64,000 nucleotides of DNA, from positions 248,001-312,000 of the forward strand of contig NZ_PYMH01000003.1 of the NCBI RefSeq assembly GCF_003025555.1, read 5' to 3'. This document shows, one piece after another, positions 53,570 to 63,376 of this stretch (positions within the stretch are counted from its first letter, which is position 1; each line of letters begins with the position of its first letter). A model generated the notes under the pieces. The model did not search any database. It had not been told where the DNA came from and worked only from the letters and a program-made list of their open reading frames with translations. This DNA is from Photobacterium lutimaris (GTDB lineage Bacteria > Pseudomonadota > Gammaproteobacteria > Enterobacterales > Vibrionaceae). Made by a program: the position numbers and the translations under genes.

Positions 53570-54019
53570 CTAGATTGAGCAGCGGCTGTTAGAGGTATAA
53601 GCGATTTCTTTTTTGCGCAGTGGCATGCTGTCAACAAGTTGGGAGATGTGCTGCCAGTTGGTCTGTTTATTCCATCGGTGTTTTTCTAATCCGTCTTTAC
53701 CTATCAATATAGCGGTATGGGTATCACGAGATATGTTGTAGAGCTTTTCCAAGCGCACGATGTCTTCCGGGCTGAACACATCTGTTGGTTTGTTATAGCC
53801 GTCTTTGGTCATGACCACCACTACGATGTCCCGCTCTTGTAGCATACAGTCATGCATCAGCGATTCCTTGATAAAGGTATTTACATGCTGATCTTTTTCA
53901 GGTGCGAAATACAAAATACTACGGTGATTCCAATGCATAGAACCCGTAGGGTAGGACAGGGCGCTAACACTAAAACCAACCAGAATTATCGCCAATAGAC
54001 TTGTTAACAGCTTACTCAT
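53570..54019 (-). CDS. DUF4174 exported protein
   Basis: A 149-residue protein with a cleavable signal peptide (VSALS/YPTG near residue 22). The mature part resembles DUF4174: a thioredoxin-fold-like layout with RSILYFAPEKD, an HDCMLQERDIVVVVM strand and TAILIGKDGLEKHR, but without a CXXC redox motif. The function is unknown. It is followed by malZ after 153 nt on the same strand; no terminator is obvious between them, so occasional read-through is possible. Confidence 0.8.
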   Translation of the reverse strand: MSKLLTSLLAIILVGFSVSALSYPTGSMHWNHRSILYFAPEKDQHVNTFIKESLMHDCMLQERDIVVVVMTKDGYNKPTDVFSPEDIVRLEKLYNISRDTHTAILIGKDGLEKHRWNKQTNWQHISQLVDSMPLRKKEIAYTSNSRCSI

Positions 54020-54161
54020 TGTCGTCTTCCTTCCTGATGGTAGGTGGGAAAGCGGGTGATGACGCTGTATAAATCAGCGCTGCTGCCAATAACTAACGAC
54101 TTTCATGTCGGATTGGATCAAAGGTGCGAGTGTTGTCTCATTGTTGTGTTTATTAGTATAT

Positions 54162-54206
54162 ACCCAAGTAACTTCAACGCGCCTGGTTCAGTGAGATGAC
54201 TTGGGT
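54162..54206. repeat. Vibrionaceae-type palindromic repeat
   Basis: ACCCAAGT (54162-54169) and ACTTGGGT (54199-54206) flank CTTCAACG-like sequence. TATACCCAAGTAACTTCAA resembles a dispersed element frequent between genes of vibrios and photobacteria (core CCCAAGTxACTTCAAG). A decayed relative starts at about 927 (TATACCCAAGCAA). Confidence 0.5.
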
Positions 54207-54247
54207 GATAGGTGGGTCAAGGAAGGAAAGTAGGGGAGGACCCTACT

Positions 54248-55171
54248 TCAAGAAACCGTGTATTTCGCCATGTGCTCTGCGACATAGTCGATAAAGACCC
54301 GCAGACGAGCAGGCATGAATTTGGTATGGGCAAACTGCAGAGCAATGTCGCCTTGGTAGTTGCCCTTGATGGTCCAGTCTTCCAATACCGGCTTCACGTC
54401 ACCCTCAGCCAAGGCTCTTTTGATGACAAAGTCTGGGAAGATACCGATACCTAAGCCATCCATGACACCACGCAGGCGCATTTGGGAGTGATTGACCGCA
54501 TATCTACCAGAAACAGGGATTGTGTGCATTTCCCCATCGTTGACAAAGTCCCAAATATGATCAGTCGGTGTTTCGCCGAGGTAGAGGCAGTCGTGCTGTA
54601 ACAGATCGGTTGGGTGGTTAGGTATCCCTCTTTGATCAAGGTAATCGGGGCTGGCACAGAGGCTCAGGCTGACTTTTCCCATGTGTTTTAGCACTAACCC
54701 TTCGGTCGGTTTTTCCGTCAGGCGGAACACCACGTCAATCCCTTCAGAGATAAGGTCGATATCGCCATCGCGCGCTTTGAGTTTCAACTCGATTTCAGGG
54801 TACTGAGTGAGAAACGGCAGTACCATAGGCTGTAAAACAATACTCAAGAACGCTTTAGGAGCGGCCACTGTCAACGATCCGGATGGCGTTTCGTGTTCAG
54901 AGACCGTGAATTCGACCGCTTGTTTGGTCGCTTCCAGTAAGGTACCGCATTGGTTGTAAATACCTTTACCCGACTCGGTAATGACCAGCTTGCGGGTGGT
55001 GCGTACGAGCAACTTGGCTGATAGGGTTTGCTCTAGCCGGGAAAGCTGTTTGCTCAGGGCCGAAGGGGTCACTCCCAGCTTTCTTGCTGCTGCAGTGAAA
55101 CTGCCTTCATCAACAACAATTTTAAATACTGCCAGCTCTGGCATTAAGGCAATAAGTTTATTTGTGTCCAT
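54248..55171 (-). CDS. LysR family transcriptional regulator
   Basis: A 307-residue regulator with an N-terminal helix-turn-helix (FKIVVDEGSFTAAARKLGVTPSALSKQLSRLE) and a two-lobed effector domain (about 95-300). It is closest in style to the DsdC/CrgA-like LysR subgroup. Its gene is divergent from kbl-tdh, whose starts are only 216 nt apart, so it may regulate threonine catabolism, and probably itself. The effector is not predictable. Confidence 0.87.
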   Translation of the reverse strand: MDTNKLIALMPELAVFKIVVDEGSFTAAARKLGVTPSALSKQLSRLEQTLSAKLLVRTTRKLVITESGKGIYNQCGTLLEATKQAVEFTVSEHETPSGSLTVAAPKAFLSIVLQPMVLPFLTQYPEIELKLKARDGDIDLISEGIDVVFRLTEKPTEGLVLKHMGKVSLSLCASPDYLDQRGIPNHPTDLLQHDCLYLGETPTDHIWDFVNDGEMHTIPVSGRYAVNHSQMRLRGVMDGLGIGIFPDFVIKRALAEGDVKPVLEDWTIKGNYQGDIALQFAHTKFMPARLRVFIDYVAEHMAKYTVS

Positions 55172-55386
55172 AATTCACGAGACCTTTTCCACGAGAGGGG
55201 ATAATAGTCTGATTGCTCTTTGATTAGAATGGCTAGAGTTCAAAGATCCTGTGAAATTGCAATAATTGCAGGTAAATCACCTAATCTATAAATGGAAATA
55301 TTGCTCAAATAGACGGTTTCACCGTGTGTTTGTACCGGATGTCAATTGGTGGCAGCCGGTTGAACGATATTATTGTGAGGAACATC

Positions 55387-56580
55387 ATGTCTGCCGCATT
55401 TTATGATCAAATCAATCAGCAAATCGAAGAAGTAAAAGCTGAAGGTCTTTACAAGTCTGAGCGCATTATCACTTCTCAGCAGAAAGCTGCTGTTTCTATC
55501 AGTACTGGCGAAGAAGTATTGAACTTCTGTGCGAATAACTATCTTGGTCTTGCTAACCATCCTGAGCTTATCGAAGCGGGTAAAGCCGGTATGGATGAGC
55601 ACGGTTTCGGCATGGCGTCTGTACGTTTTATCTGTGGTACTCAAGACATTCACAAAGAGCTTGAGCAGAAACTATCCACTTTCTTAGGTAAAGAAGACAC
55701 GATTCTTTACACCTCTTGTTTCGATGCCAACACGGGTTTGTTTGAAACAATCCTTGGCAAAGAAGACGCAATCATCTCTGATGCGCTAAACCACGCGTCG
55801 ATCATTGATGGTGTTCGCCTATGTAAAGCGATGCGCTTCCGTTATTCGAATAACAACATGGAAGAGCTTGAGCAGCAGTTGATTGCCGCAAAAGAAGCCG
55901 GTGCTCGCCACATTCTTATCGTGACTGACGGTGTGTTCTCAATGGACGGCGTCGTGGCTAACCTCCCCGCTATCTGTGACTTAGCAGACAAATACGGCGC
56001 ATTGACCATGGTTGATGACTCTCACGCTGTTGGCTTTATGGGTAAAACCGGTGCTGGTACGCACGAGTTCCACAATGTTGTTGACCGTATCGACATCATC
56101 ACGGGTACGCTAGGTAAAGCAATGGGTGGCGCTTCAGGTGGCTACACATCAGGTAAGAAAGAAGTGATTGACTGGCTACGTCAGCGTTCTCGTCCATACC
56201 TATTCTCTAACTCTGTTGCCCCTGCGATTGTTAATGCGTCTATCCGCGTTATCGATCTACTAAAAGAAAGTGGCGACCTGCGTGACCGCCTATGGTCAAA
56301 CGCTGAACAATTCCGTACTCGTATGGAAGCGGCTGGCTTTACGATGGGCGGTGCCGATCACGCTATCATCCCAATTATGCTAGGTGATGCAAAAGTTGCC
56401 GCTGAGTTCGCCGAGCGTGCATTGGCGAAGGGTATTTACGTTGTTGGCTTCTCTTTCCCTGTTGTACCTAAGGGCCAAGCACGTATCCGTACTCAGATGT
56501 CAGCCGCGCACTCTCCAGAGCAGCTAGACAAAGCGATCAATGCCTTCATCGAAGTGGGCAAGGACATGGGCATTATTTAA
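55387..56580 (+). CDS. kbl: 2-amino-3-ketobutyrate CoA ligase (glycine C-acetyltransferase)
   Basis: Kbl uses CoA to split 2-amino-3-ketobutyrate into glycine and acetyl-CoA, the second step after Tdh. The 397-residue PLP enzyme has the PLP lysine in [21 protein letters not shown] and the N-terminal [14 protein letters not shown] start it at MSAAFYDQ (55387), where GAGGAACAT gives a good ribosome-binding site; the 21-residue extension upstream has none. The codon bias is strong, hinting at high expression. tdh follows after 80 nt. Confidence 0.95.
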   Translation: MSAAFYDQINQQIEEVKAEGLYKSERIITSQQKAAVSISTGEEVLNFCANNYLGLANHPELIEAGKAGMDEHGFGMASVRFICGTQDIHKELEQKLSTFLGKEDTILYTSCFDANTGLFETILGKEDAIISDALNHASIIDGVRLCKAMRFRYSNNNMEELEQQLIAAKEAGARHILIVTDGVFSMDGVVANLPAICDLADKYGALTMVDDSHAVGFMGKTGAGTHEFHNVVDRIDIITGTLGKAMGGASGGYTSGKKEVIDWLRQRSRPYLFSNSVAPAIVNASIRVIDLLKESGDLRDRLWSNAEQFRTRMEAAGFTMGGADHAIIPIMLGDAKVAAEFAERALAKGIYVVGFSFPVVPKGQARIRTQMSAAHSPEQLDKAINAFIEVGKDMGII

Positions 56581-56660
56581 TCCCATTATCCAGTAGTTCA
56601 AGGGCCAAGGGCTGGCATAGTATCAGCCCTTGCATATCTACCCTGCAGTAGGAACATATA

Positions 56661-57692
56661 ATGAAAATCAAAGCACTTTCCAAACTTAAGCCAGAACAAG
56701 GCATTTGGATGACTGAAGTGGACAAGCCAGAGCTTGGCCATAACGATCTACTTATTCGCATCAAGAAAACTGCTATCTGTGGTACTGATGTTCACATCTA
56801 CAACTGGGATGAGTGGTCGCAAAAGACTATTCCTGTTCCTATGGTTGTCGGTCACGAATATGTGGGTGAAGTTGTTGGCATTGGCCAGGAAGTCCGTGGC
56901 TTTGAAATTGGCGACCGTGTATCGGGCGAAGGCCATATCACATGTGGTCACTGCCGTAACTGTCGTGGCGGCCGTACTCACCTTTGCCGTAACACTACCG
57001 GTGTTGGTGTCAACCGTGAAGGTGCATTTGCTGAATACCTTGTGATCCCTGCGTTCAACGCATTTAAGATCCCTGAAGGTATCTCTGACGACCTAGCGTC
57101 TATCTTCGACCCGTTCGGTAACGCTGTTCACACGGCATTGTCTTTTGACCTAGTGGGTGAAGACGTTCTAATCACCGGTGCTGGTCCAATCGGCATCATG
57201 GCTGCAGCGGTTGCTAAGCACGTTGGTGCTCGTCACGTTGTTATCACTGACGTGAACGAATACCGCTTGGATCTTGCTCGTCAAATGGGTGTGACCCGTG
57301 CTGTTAACGTGGCGGAAGAGAAACTGGAAGATGTGATGGCTGAGCTGGGCATGACCGAAGGTTTCGATGTGGGTCTTGAAATGTCAGGTGTACCATCTGC
57401 TTTCAACAGCATGCTAACAAGCATGAACCACGGTGGTAAGATTGCACTTCTGGGCATTCCGCCATCAGACATGGGCATTGACTGGACTCAGGTGATCTTC
57501 AAAGGTTTGATCATCAAAGGTATCTACGGTCGTGAAATGTTCGAAACATGGTACAAGATGGCAAGCTTGATTCAGTCTGGTCTTGATCTAACACCAATCA
57601 TCACTCACCACTACAAGATTGATGACTTCCAAGAAGGCTTTGACATTATGCGCTCAGGCATGTCAGGCAAGGTTATCTTGGATTGGGAATAA
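56661..57692 (+). CDS. tdh: L-threonine 3-dehydrogenase
   Basis: Tdh oxidises threonine with NAD+ to 2-amino-3-ketobutyrate. The 343-residue zinc-dependent medium-chain dehydrogenase has catalytic-zinc ligand Cys40 in CGTDVH, HEYVGEV, structural-zinc cysteines in [18 protein letters not shown] motif GAGPIG and the C-terminal [11 protein letters not shown]. The sequence is almost identical in pattern to E. coli Tdh (341). It is the second gene of kbl-tdh and ends at a strong terminator. Confidence 0.96.
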   Translation: MKIKALSKLKPEQGIWMTEVDKPELGHNDLLIRIKKTAICGTDVHIYNWDEWSQKTIPVPMVVGHEYVGEVVGIGQEVRGFEIGDRVSGEGHITCGHCRNCRGGRTHLCRNTTGVGVNREGAFAEYLVIPAFNAFKIPEGISDDLASIFDPFGNAVHTALSFDLVGEDVLITGAGPIGIMAAAVAKHVGARHVVITDVNEYRLDLARQMGVTRAVNVAEEKLEDVMAELGMTEGFDVGLEMSGVPSAFNSMLTSMNHGGKIALLGIPPSDMGIDWTQVIFKGLIIKGIYGREMFETWYKMASLIQSGLDLTPIITHHYKIDDFQEGFDIMRSGMSGKVILDWE

Positions 57693-57708
57693 TCCTTACC
57701 GAATAAAC

Positions 57709-57738
57709 AAAAACGGGCTTTCAAGCCCGTTTTTTTAT
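57709..57738 (+). terminator. Rho-independent terminator after tdh
   Basis: AAACGGGCT (57711-57719) pairs with AGCCCGTTT (57724-57732) around a 4-nt loop, then a T-run. Confidence 0.88.
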
Positions 57739-57783
57739 GTTTCATAAAACGTTAGTTATTATGAATTATTAGTTGAGTTGGCA

Positions 57784-59148
57784 TTAACCCAGCATGGCAC
57801 TCATCGTAACAAGCGCAACCAAGCCGCCCATCATTGGAATCGCAGTACGCTTAACCAGTTCAATTGGTGAGATACCAGCAACACCCGCACACGCAATAAC
57901 AACACCAGCGACAGGGGAGAATGAACGGAAGATACCTGAGGACAACTGCATAGGCAGTGCAAAGGCAGCCGTTGATACACCTAAAGTCGAGGCAATTTGT
58001 GGCGCTAGATCCGCGAAGCTAAAGAACGGCGCATTACCCGAGCCAGATAGAAGAGCGGTTGCACCAATAATGGTAACCATCACGATGATCATCGGCAGGT
58101 AACCGAGACCTGCGGTTGATGTTGCACCCAACAGCAAGCTGATAAAGCCAATCGTGCTCAAACCAACAACGAAGGTTTGTGCGGCAATAATCAATGAGAC
58201 AACACTTGCAAAGGCTTTGCCCATACCATCGAGGAACACTTTCAGTGACGCCGCCACTTTTTTGCCGTCACGGTTAACAATGAAGTCACACACCATGGCA
58301 ATGAACAAGCTGGTAAACATTGCTGTGACAACATCAACCTTAATCCATGAGATGGCAAAGCTGCTGAATGTCAGAAGCATCAGAAGTGGAAGAATAGGCA
58401 AGATAGCAAACCATTTCGGTGCGGCTACGATATCTTGATCGATTTCTTTCAACTCATTGGTAATACCTTTTTCGGCATCTTTCTTGTCAAACCAACGCTG
58501 GCAGAAGAAATGCAGTACAGCAATAACACCCATGACAACCGGGGCAACGATCATCTGGTGGTTAACAAAGTAGGTTGCCGCATCAATGCCGATAACTTCA
58601 GCTGCTTTTAGCGAGTTACCTGAAGCAGGGCCTAAATCAAGACACGCAGTTGTTGCCAATACCGCGGCGGTAGATGCCGGTGTACAACCGATACGCACCA
58701 GTACAGGGTACATAGCAACAAGCAGAAGCATTGCCAAGCCAACAGCAGATGGAATGAAGATATTGATGATCTGGCCTAGGACGTATGTCAAAGCGAGAAC
58801 AACATATGGGCTTTTTATCAACGACAGTGGCTTGGTTGATACTTGAACCATGGCATTGGCAGCGCCGATGTGGTTCATATAGCTAGAAAAGCCAGCCACA
58901 CTCATGATAATCAAACCAAGGTTGGCTAAGGTTGAAGAGGAGAGTGCTTTAATTACAAGGAAAAAGTCAAAAACAACCGCACCGGAAGAATTTGTTCCTG
59001 ATGGTAGGAAGTCGGTATTACCTGAAACAACACCAATTAAAATCATTAATAGGCCAGCGGCAAAAAGTGCAGCCTGGGTGTTATATTTTTTTACAATTAA
59101 AAAACCCGCGCCAAATATGATGGGTAGCGATAGCAATGGGATGAACAT
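57784..59148 (-). CDS. DcuC-family C4-dicarboxylate (or related anion) transporter
   Basis: A 454-residue inner-membrane protein with about 11-12 TM helices, of the DcuC/YfcC ion-transporter group. It shows the family features MSVAGFSSYMNHIGAANAMV, SPYVVLALTYVLGQ, TALLSGSGNAPFFSF and SPVAGVVIACAGVAGISPIELVKR, all matching E. coli DcuC in order and spacing. DcuC exports succinate during fermentation. A related substrate cannot be excluded. I choose ATG at 59148 (MFIPLL), with GTGAG about 7 nt upstream, over GTG at 59160. It is divergent from ybiT across a 733-bp gap. Confidence 0.82.
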   Translation of the reverse strand: MFIPLLSLPIIFGAGFLIVKKYNTQAALFAAGLLMILIGVVSGNTDFLPSGTNSSGAVVFDFFLVIKALSSSTLANLGLIIMSVAGFSSYMNHIGAANAMVQVSTKPLSLIKSPYVVLALTYVLGQIINIFIPSAVGLAMLLLVAMYPVLVRIGCTPASTAAVLATTACLDLGPASGNSLKAAEVIGIDAATYFVNHQMIVAPVVMGVIAVLHFFCQRWFDKKDAEKGITNELKEIDQDIVAAPKWFAILPILPLLMLLTFSSFAISWIKVDVVTAMFTSLFIAMVCDFIVNRDGKKVAASLKVFLDGMGKAFASVVSLIIAAQTFVVGLSTIGFISLLLGATSTAGLGYLPMIIVMVTIIGATALLSGSGNAPFFSFADLAPQIASTLGVSTAAFALPMQLSSGIFRSFSPVAGVVIACAGVAGISPIELVKRTAIPMMGGLVALVTMSAMLG

Positions 59149-59796
59149 ATTTAATCTCACATAATATTCATAAGTACAGAATGTTGATAGCTAATTATGT
59201 AATGTGTATATAAAGCTAAAAGTAAAGTATCAACAACATTGGTTCAATTTAACATCCCTGTATCAAATATTGCTCCTGCAACATATCGAGCCATATCTCC
59301 TAACGCACGCATAACATCTGACTTAACTGCAAAATATGATGTGGAAGTGCAAACGTATAGGAAATAGACAAACCTAACTCAATAACTTTAATTTATGAGT
59401 AATGAATGCCTGAATCAATTTTACTGAAAAGGATGATTGAAAGGATAAATGCTTCATGTGTGTTGAGACCTAGGTCATATTGAGGTGTGTAACAAAGTTT
59501 GTCTGGGAATTAATCGGGAAATAACCGTGAATAGAAATAAGAAGATTTAGATAATATAAAAACAAAATAACAATAAAGGATGATGCTTGTGTATTGTTTA
59601 TAGTGGTGTTGTTATTGGTGTTGGTGGATGTGAACAATTAGATCACAAGTTACAATATATTGTTCATTGGTTTAGTTTATATTCCAGTTTTTTTATGCAA
59701 ATGAGTGAGTTGCTTTATGTCGCCGATCTCAGCGACAGAGTCACCCGCAGGGCGGTGGGAAGAATGAAATCTACTCGTGATGAAGCTCACAAAACC

Positions 59797-59805
59797 TGTT
59801 ATACT
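59797..59805 (+). promoter_or_regulatory. Extended -10 element before ybiT
   Basis: TGTTATACT is a perfect TGn plus near-consensus -10 (TATACT). No good -35 is needed. Transcription would start about 59811-59813, only one to three nt before the ATG of a short ORF at 59814. Confidence 0.45.
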
Positions 59806-59813
59806 TCGGGCAC

Positions 59814-59885
59814 ATGGTGAGGAAGTCGTCTTTATGGCGACTTTTTTATTGCTTGATATACATCATTATTGGAACAGTACATTGA
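59814..59885 (+). CDS. Possible 23-codon leader peptide in front of ybiT
   Basis: A short ORF begins at ATG 59814 ([13 protein letters not shown]...) and ends at TGA 59883-59885, overlapping the ybiT TTG start (59882-59884). It runs through the terminator hairpin at 59823-59843. It has no strong Shine-Dalgarno, but its ATG would lie within a few nt of the predicted transcription start. This is a candidate only; the ORF could be chance. Confidence 0.3.
   Translation: MVRKSSLWRLFYCLIYIIIGTVH
59823..59847 (+). terminator. Intrinsic terminator (candidate attenuator) immediately before ybiT
   Basis: AAGTCGTC (59823-59830) pairs with GGCGACTT (59836-59843), with one G-T pair, around TTTAT; six T follow (59842-59847). 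It lies between the extended -10 at 59797 and the ybiT start at 59882. No other gene ends here, so it would terminate a short leader or an upstream small RNA. Confidence 0.7.
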
Positions 59886-61477
59886 TTTCTACAGCTAATA
59901 TCACGATGCAGTTTGGCGACAAGCCACTGTTTGAGAATATCTCAGTTAAATTCGGTGGCGGTAACCGCTATGGCCTTATCGGAGCGAACGGCTGTGGTAA
60001 GTCAACGTTCATGAAAATTCTTGGCGGCGAATTAGAGCAGTCAGGCGGTACTGTTTCACTCGATCCAAACGAGCGTATGGCTAAGTTGGGTCAGGATCAG
60101 TTTGCTTTCGAAGAATACTCTGTGGTTGATACCGTTATTATGGGTCACAAAGAGCTTTGGAAAGTAAAGGAAGAGCGCGACCGCATTTACGCATTGCCAG
60201 AAATGTCTGACGAAGACGGCATGCGTGTTGGCGACCTCGAGACTGAGTTCGCCGAAATGGACGGTTACTCAGCGGAGGCGCGTGCTGGTGAGCTTCTACT
60301 TGGTCTTGGTATTCCTGAAGAGCAACATTTCGGCCTAATGAGTGCCGTTGCGCCTGGCCTGAAAGTTCGTGTTCTTCTGGCTCAGGTTTTGTTTGCAGAC
60401 CCTGAAATCATGCTTCTTGATGAACCAACGAACAACTTGGATATTCATACAATTAGCTGGCTGGAAGAGGTCCTTTTGGCGCGTAACTGCACCATGATCA
60501 TCATCTCGCACGACCGCCACTTCCTAAACAGTGTTTGTACCCACATGGCTGACCTTGACTACGGTGAACTTCGCCTATTCTCTGGTAACTATGATGAGTA
60601 CATGATCGCCGCTGAGCAAGCTCGTGAACGTCTACATTCTGATAATGCGAAGAAGAAAGCACAAATGGCGGAACTACAAACGTTCGTAAGCCGCTTCTCT
60701 GCTAACGCATCAAAAGCAAAACAAGCTACGTCGCGTCAAAAGCAGCTTGATAAAATTCAGCTTGATGAAGTGAAAGCATCTAGCCGTCAAACACCGTTTA
60801 TCCGCTTCGATCAGGAAAAAGAGCTTTTCCGTAACGCATTGGAAGTCGAAGGTCTTAAGCAAGGCTACGGTGATAATATCCTTATCAACGGCGTTAAGAT
60901 GCTGGTTGAAGTGGGTGAGCGTATCGCTATCATTGGTGAAAACGGTATCGGTAAATCGACGCTGCTGAACACCCTTGCGGGTGCGATGGAGCCGATGGAT
61001 GGTATGGTTAAGTGGTCAGAAAACAATAACATTGGCTTCTACGCTCAGGACCATAGCGCTGACTTTGAAGAAGATATGACGCTGCTTGAGTGGATGGGTC
61101 AGTGGAAAAAAGAAGGTGATGACGAGCAAACCGTTCGTGGCATTCTTGGTCGTATGCTGTTCTCACAAAATGACATTAAGAAGTCTGTAAAAGTGATTTC
61201 TGGTGGTGAGCAGGGTCGTATGTTGTTTGGTAAGCTGATCATGCAAAAACCAAACATCCTTCTGATGGATGAACCAACCAACCACATGGATATGGAATCT
61301 ATCGAAGCATTGAATTTGGCACTTGAAAACTTCAAGGGCACACTACTGTTCGTCTCTCACGATCGTCAGTTTGTTTCTTCGATTGCAACGCGTATCCTTG
61401 AGATTACCAAAGATGGCGTAGAAGACTTCCACGGTACCTATGAAGAGTACCTAGCGAAGAAAGGCCTTGTTGGCTAA
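59882..61477 (+). CDS. ybiT: ABC-F family translation factor YbiT
   Basis: A 531-residue ABC-F protein (530 in E. coli YbiT) with two ABC domains and no TM segments. Domain 1: [21 protein letters not shown] and [15 protein letters not shown]; then the P-site tRNA interaction linker (about 240-320, [17 protein letters not shown]); domain 2: [47 protein letters not shown] proteins bind the ribosomal E site and influence stalled translation. Homology ([11 protein letters not shown]) places the start at TTG 59882. A longer form from ATG 59834, with a better GAGGAAG site, would add 16 residues unlike homologues. The gene lies behind a terminator-like hairpin. Confidence 0.93.
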   Translation: MISTANITMQFGDKPLFENISVKFGGGNRYGLIGANGCGKSTFMKILGGELEQSGGTVSLDPNERMAKLGQDQFAFEEYSVVDTVIMGHKELWKVKEERDRIYALPEMSDEDGMRVGDLETEFAEMDGYSAEARAGELLLGLGIPEEQHFGLMSAVAPGLKVRVLLAQVLFADPEIMLLDEPTNNLDIHTISWLEEVLLARNCTMIIISHDRHFLNSVCTHMADLDYGELRLFSGNYDEYMIAAEQARERLHSDNAKKKAQMAELQTFVSRFSANASKAKQATSRQKQLDKIQLDEVKASSRQTPFIRFDQEKELFRNALEVEGLKQGYGDNILINGVKMLVEVGERIAIIGENGIGKSTLLNTLAGAMEPMDGMVKWSENNNIGFYAQDHSADFEEDMTLLEWMGQWKKEGDDEQTVRGILGRMLFSQNDIKKSVKVISGGEQGRMLFGKLIMQKPNILLMDEPTNHMDMESIEALNLALENFKGTLLFVSHDRQFVSSIATRILEITKDGVEDFHGTYEEYLAKKGLVG

Positions 61478-61502
61478 TCAACGTTTAGTTGAATTTGCTT
61501 TT

Positions 61503-61529
61503 AAAAGCCGCCTTAAATGGCGGCTTTTT
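61503..61529. terminator. Intrinsic terminator after ybiT
   Basis: AAAAGCCGCC (61503-61512) pairs with GGCGGCTTTT (61519-61528) around TTAAAT, followed by T. Confidence 0.87.
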
Positions 61530-61607
61530 ATTACATATGATGGTGAAGTACTATACCCATATAGATAGGTATTAGTGTGCTTCATCTTTATAGAAAAAGG
61601 AAAAAGT

Positions 61608-62060
61608 ATGAAGATTTGGGTCGATGCCGACGCTTGTCCTAATGTCGTTAAGGAAATTTTGTTCCGTGCAGCTAATCGGGTAGGGGTTGCTGTGACCTTG
61701 GTTGCCAATCAGTATATCCGTGTTCCGCCATCACCGCATATCAAATCGATTCAGGTTGAGTCCGGATTTGATGTTGCTGATAATTATATTGTTCAGCAGT
61801 CTGAGCCTGGCGATCTTGTGATTACCGCCGATATTCCACTGGCTGATGAAGTGATCACTAAAGGTGCCCACGCGCTAAATCCACGTGGTGAGATGTACAC
61901 TAAAGACACGATCAAACAACGTCTTCAGATGCGTGACTTTATGGAAACCATGCGAAGCTCTGGTGTGCAAACCGGCGGCCCTGCGCCACTGAACCAGACC
62001 GATAGGCAAAACTTCGGCAACAAGCTTGATGCCTTTTTGGCGAAGAACCATCGTAAGTAG
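61608..62060 (+). CDS. yaiI: YaiI/UPF0178 family protein
   Basis: A 150-residue protein of DUF188 (UPF0178) with the N-terminal [30 protein letters not shown] and the [14 protein letters not shown] motif near the C-terminus. The fold is related to PIN-like/NYN nuclease domains and the acidic residues ([15 protein letters not shown]) fit a metal site, but no activity is established. ATG at 61608 has AAAAAGG about 8 nt upstream. It lies alone between two terminators or hairpins. Confidence 0.88.
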   Translation: MKIWVDADACPNVVKEILFRAANRVGVAVTLVANQYIRVPPSPHIKSIQVESGFDVADNYIVQQSEPGDLVITADIPLADEVITKGAHALNPRGEMYTKDTIKQRLQMRDFMETMRSSGVQTGGPAPLNQTDRQNFGNKLDAFLAKNHRK

Positions 62061-62115
62061 ACGCTGTTGTTTTGCGCGTTTTATTGCGTATCACCACGGG
62101 TGTTCAATACGAGAA

Positions 62116-62144
62116 ACAGTGAGGTTACTCCTTAGCCTCACTGT
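62116..62144 (-). terminator. Hairpin overlapping the stop codon of the exported protein gene
   Basis: ACAGTGAGG (62116-62124) pairs perfectly with CCTCACTGT (62136-62144). The stop codon (62125-62127) lies in the loop, so the terminator-like stem starts within the coding end. Confidence 0.5.
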
Positions 62145-63243
62145 CATTATCTGATGTATCTTCATCACTGCCCTCGTTGTCAGCCTCTTCGGCACTGGCT
62201 TTTTCTGCGTTTTCCTCCTTTGCTTGATCTTTCTTTTCTTTCTCGGCTTCTTGCTCTTCTAAAATGGCTTTAGGTGTCGACTTTTCTTTCTTAGCTAAGC
62301 GGTAGGCCATAGCAAGACCAAAAGAGGACTTCTCATTTGTCACCAACTCTTGTAGCGCTTTGCTGTCAACTAAATCGAGTTGTCCCATTTCAATGGCAGT
62401 ACGTTTGGATTTGCCGATCACTTCATCGTTAGGCAGATCGACCATGATGGTGGCAGCTTCGGTAAGGGCGGTCGCATACTCTTCAGGGTCGTTGAGATCG
62501 TATTCGGAAATTTTCATATGCTGGCGGATTTCGAGCGCCCAATTTAATGCCAAGAACGGAATGGAAGCGGTTTTGTTGTCTTTGCCATTAGGTTTCGGTG
62601 GCGCATAGCTAATACCACTAAGAAAACTCACGAGTGAAAGATATTTGTCGTGCTTAAGCTGTTTCATCCCTATGTATTCAGGGAGATCTTTAGGCTTTAT
62701 TTCCCTCCCTTTATCATTAACCAGCCATACCTCGTTATCGTTGTTCATTTCTGCCCAGAAGTCATCACCAGATCCTAGTAGGTTATGGTTTACTTTGACC
62801 GTAATAGGAACGCTGGTGCCGCCATTGGGCATCCCCCAAAATGTTGAAAGTAGGGTTAGCCCTTCTGTCAGGTAGAGGGCGCCTTCTTCAGGGCCAACGA
62901 CCACGGTGCTTAACATCTCCTTGTTCTGCGCCGTCTTACCCGAACACTGGTAAGTCTCAGGGTCTGTCGGCATGGAATTGTCATCCCATTTCTTTACTGC
63001 TTTGGCACCATTTAACCGACACAGATCGTTGTACATGTTTTTTAAATCAGCTTTATAGCGCTGAAGATTGGCATAGATTTGGTCATAGTCTAGAACCGCT
63101 TGGGTTGGCAGCAATTGATCTAGAGTGACAGTAATCGTGTCGCCGTTTTCGAGCTCGCTGTAATTGACCTTTTCTGCGTGCGTTGGAAAAGGGGTACATA
63201 TGATTGCACCAAGAATAAGAGAGCAAAAACGCTGACGATACAT
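62125..63243 (-). CDS. Exported protein, possibly ParB/Srx-like, with acidic C-terminal tail
   Basis: A 372-residue protein with a signal peptide (MYRQRF... cut near THA/EKV, about residue 24). The mature N-terminus has VTLDQLLPTQAVLDYDQIYANLQRYK, recalling the LxPTQ motif of the putative ParB-like nuclease family ParBc_2, then LSGISYAPPKPNGKD and DLPNDEVIGKS. I give this only as a possible relation, because the key conserved Gly after PTQxxV is not evident. The last 70 residues are Lys/Glu-rich and coiled, then acidic (EEADNEGSDEDTSDN). ATG at 63243 has AGAGG about 7 nt upstream. The neighbour DUF3334 gene is in the same direction. Confidence 0.65.
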   Translation of the reverse strand: MYRQRFCSLILGAIICTPFPTHAEKVNYSELENGDTITVTLDQLLPTQAVLDYDQIYANLQRYKADLKNMYNDLCRLNGAKAVKKWDDNSMPTDPETYQCSGKTAQNKEMLSTVVVGPEEGALYLTEGLTLLSTFWGMPNGGTSVPITVKVNHNLLGSGDDFWAEMNNDNEVWLVNDKGREIKPKDLPEYIGMKQLKHDKYLSLVSFLSGISYAPPKPNGKDNKTASIPFLALNWALEIRQHMKISEYDLNDPEEYATALTEAATIMVDLPNDEVIGKSKRTAIEMGQLDLVDSKALQELVTNEKSSFGLAMAYRLAKKEKSTPKAILEEQEAEKEKKDQAKEENAEKASAEEADNEGSDEDTSDNDSEAKE

Positions 63244-63322
63244 AAACACAGCCTCTAACCATTTTTTACAACAGTTTAGCAAAGCTGAGCCAATCTATTT
63301 GTTTCATCGGTGAGTGGACGAG

Positions 63323-63351
63323 GCACCGCAGGCTACGTTGCCTGCTGGTGC
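63323..63351 (-). terminator. Hairpin after the DUF3334 gene
   Basis: GCACCGCAGGC (63323-63333) pairs with GCCTGC and GGTGC (63340-63351, one bulged base). It is a stable stem 26 nt beyond the stop on the minus strand, but with no T-run. Confidence 0.4.
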
Positions 63352-63376
63352 ACCATATGAAGCTGACAGAAAGTGG

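Larger units (their letters stand above)
59149..59881. other. Long dcuC-ybiT intergenic region with a probable leader RNA
   Basis: Left part (to about 59580) is AT-rich and probably holds the dcuC promoter; no certain FNR or CRP box is seen. The right part (about 59690-59881) is richer in GC and structure: CTCAC/GTGAG (59786-59790 with 59817-59821) and CCTG/CGGG can pair, and an intrinsic terminator follows. A 77-residue ORF at 59587-59820 has no ribosome-binding site or family and I treat it as spurious. Confidence 0.5.

Noticed and set aside
59587..59820. 77-residue frame upstream of ybiT
   Set aside because: It has no ribosome-binding site or recognisable composition and overlaps the probable leader structure.
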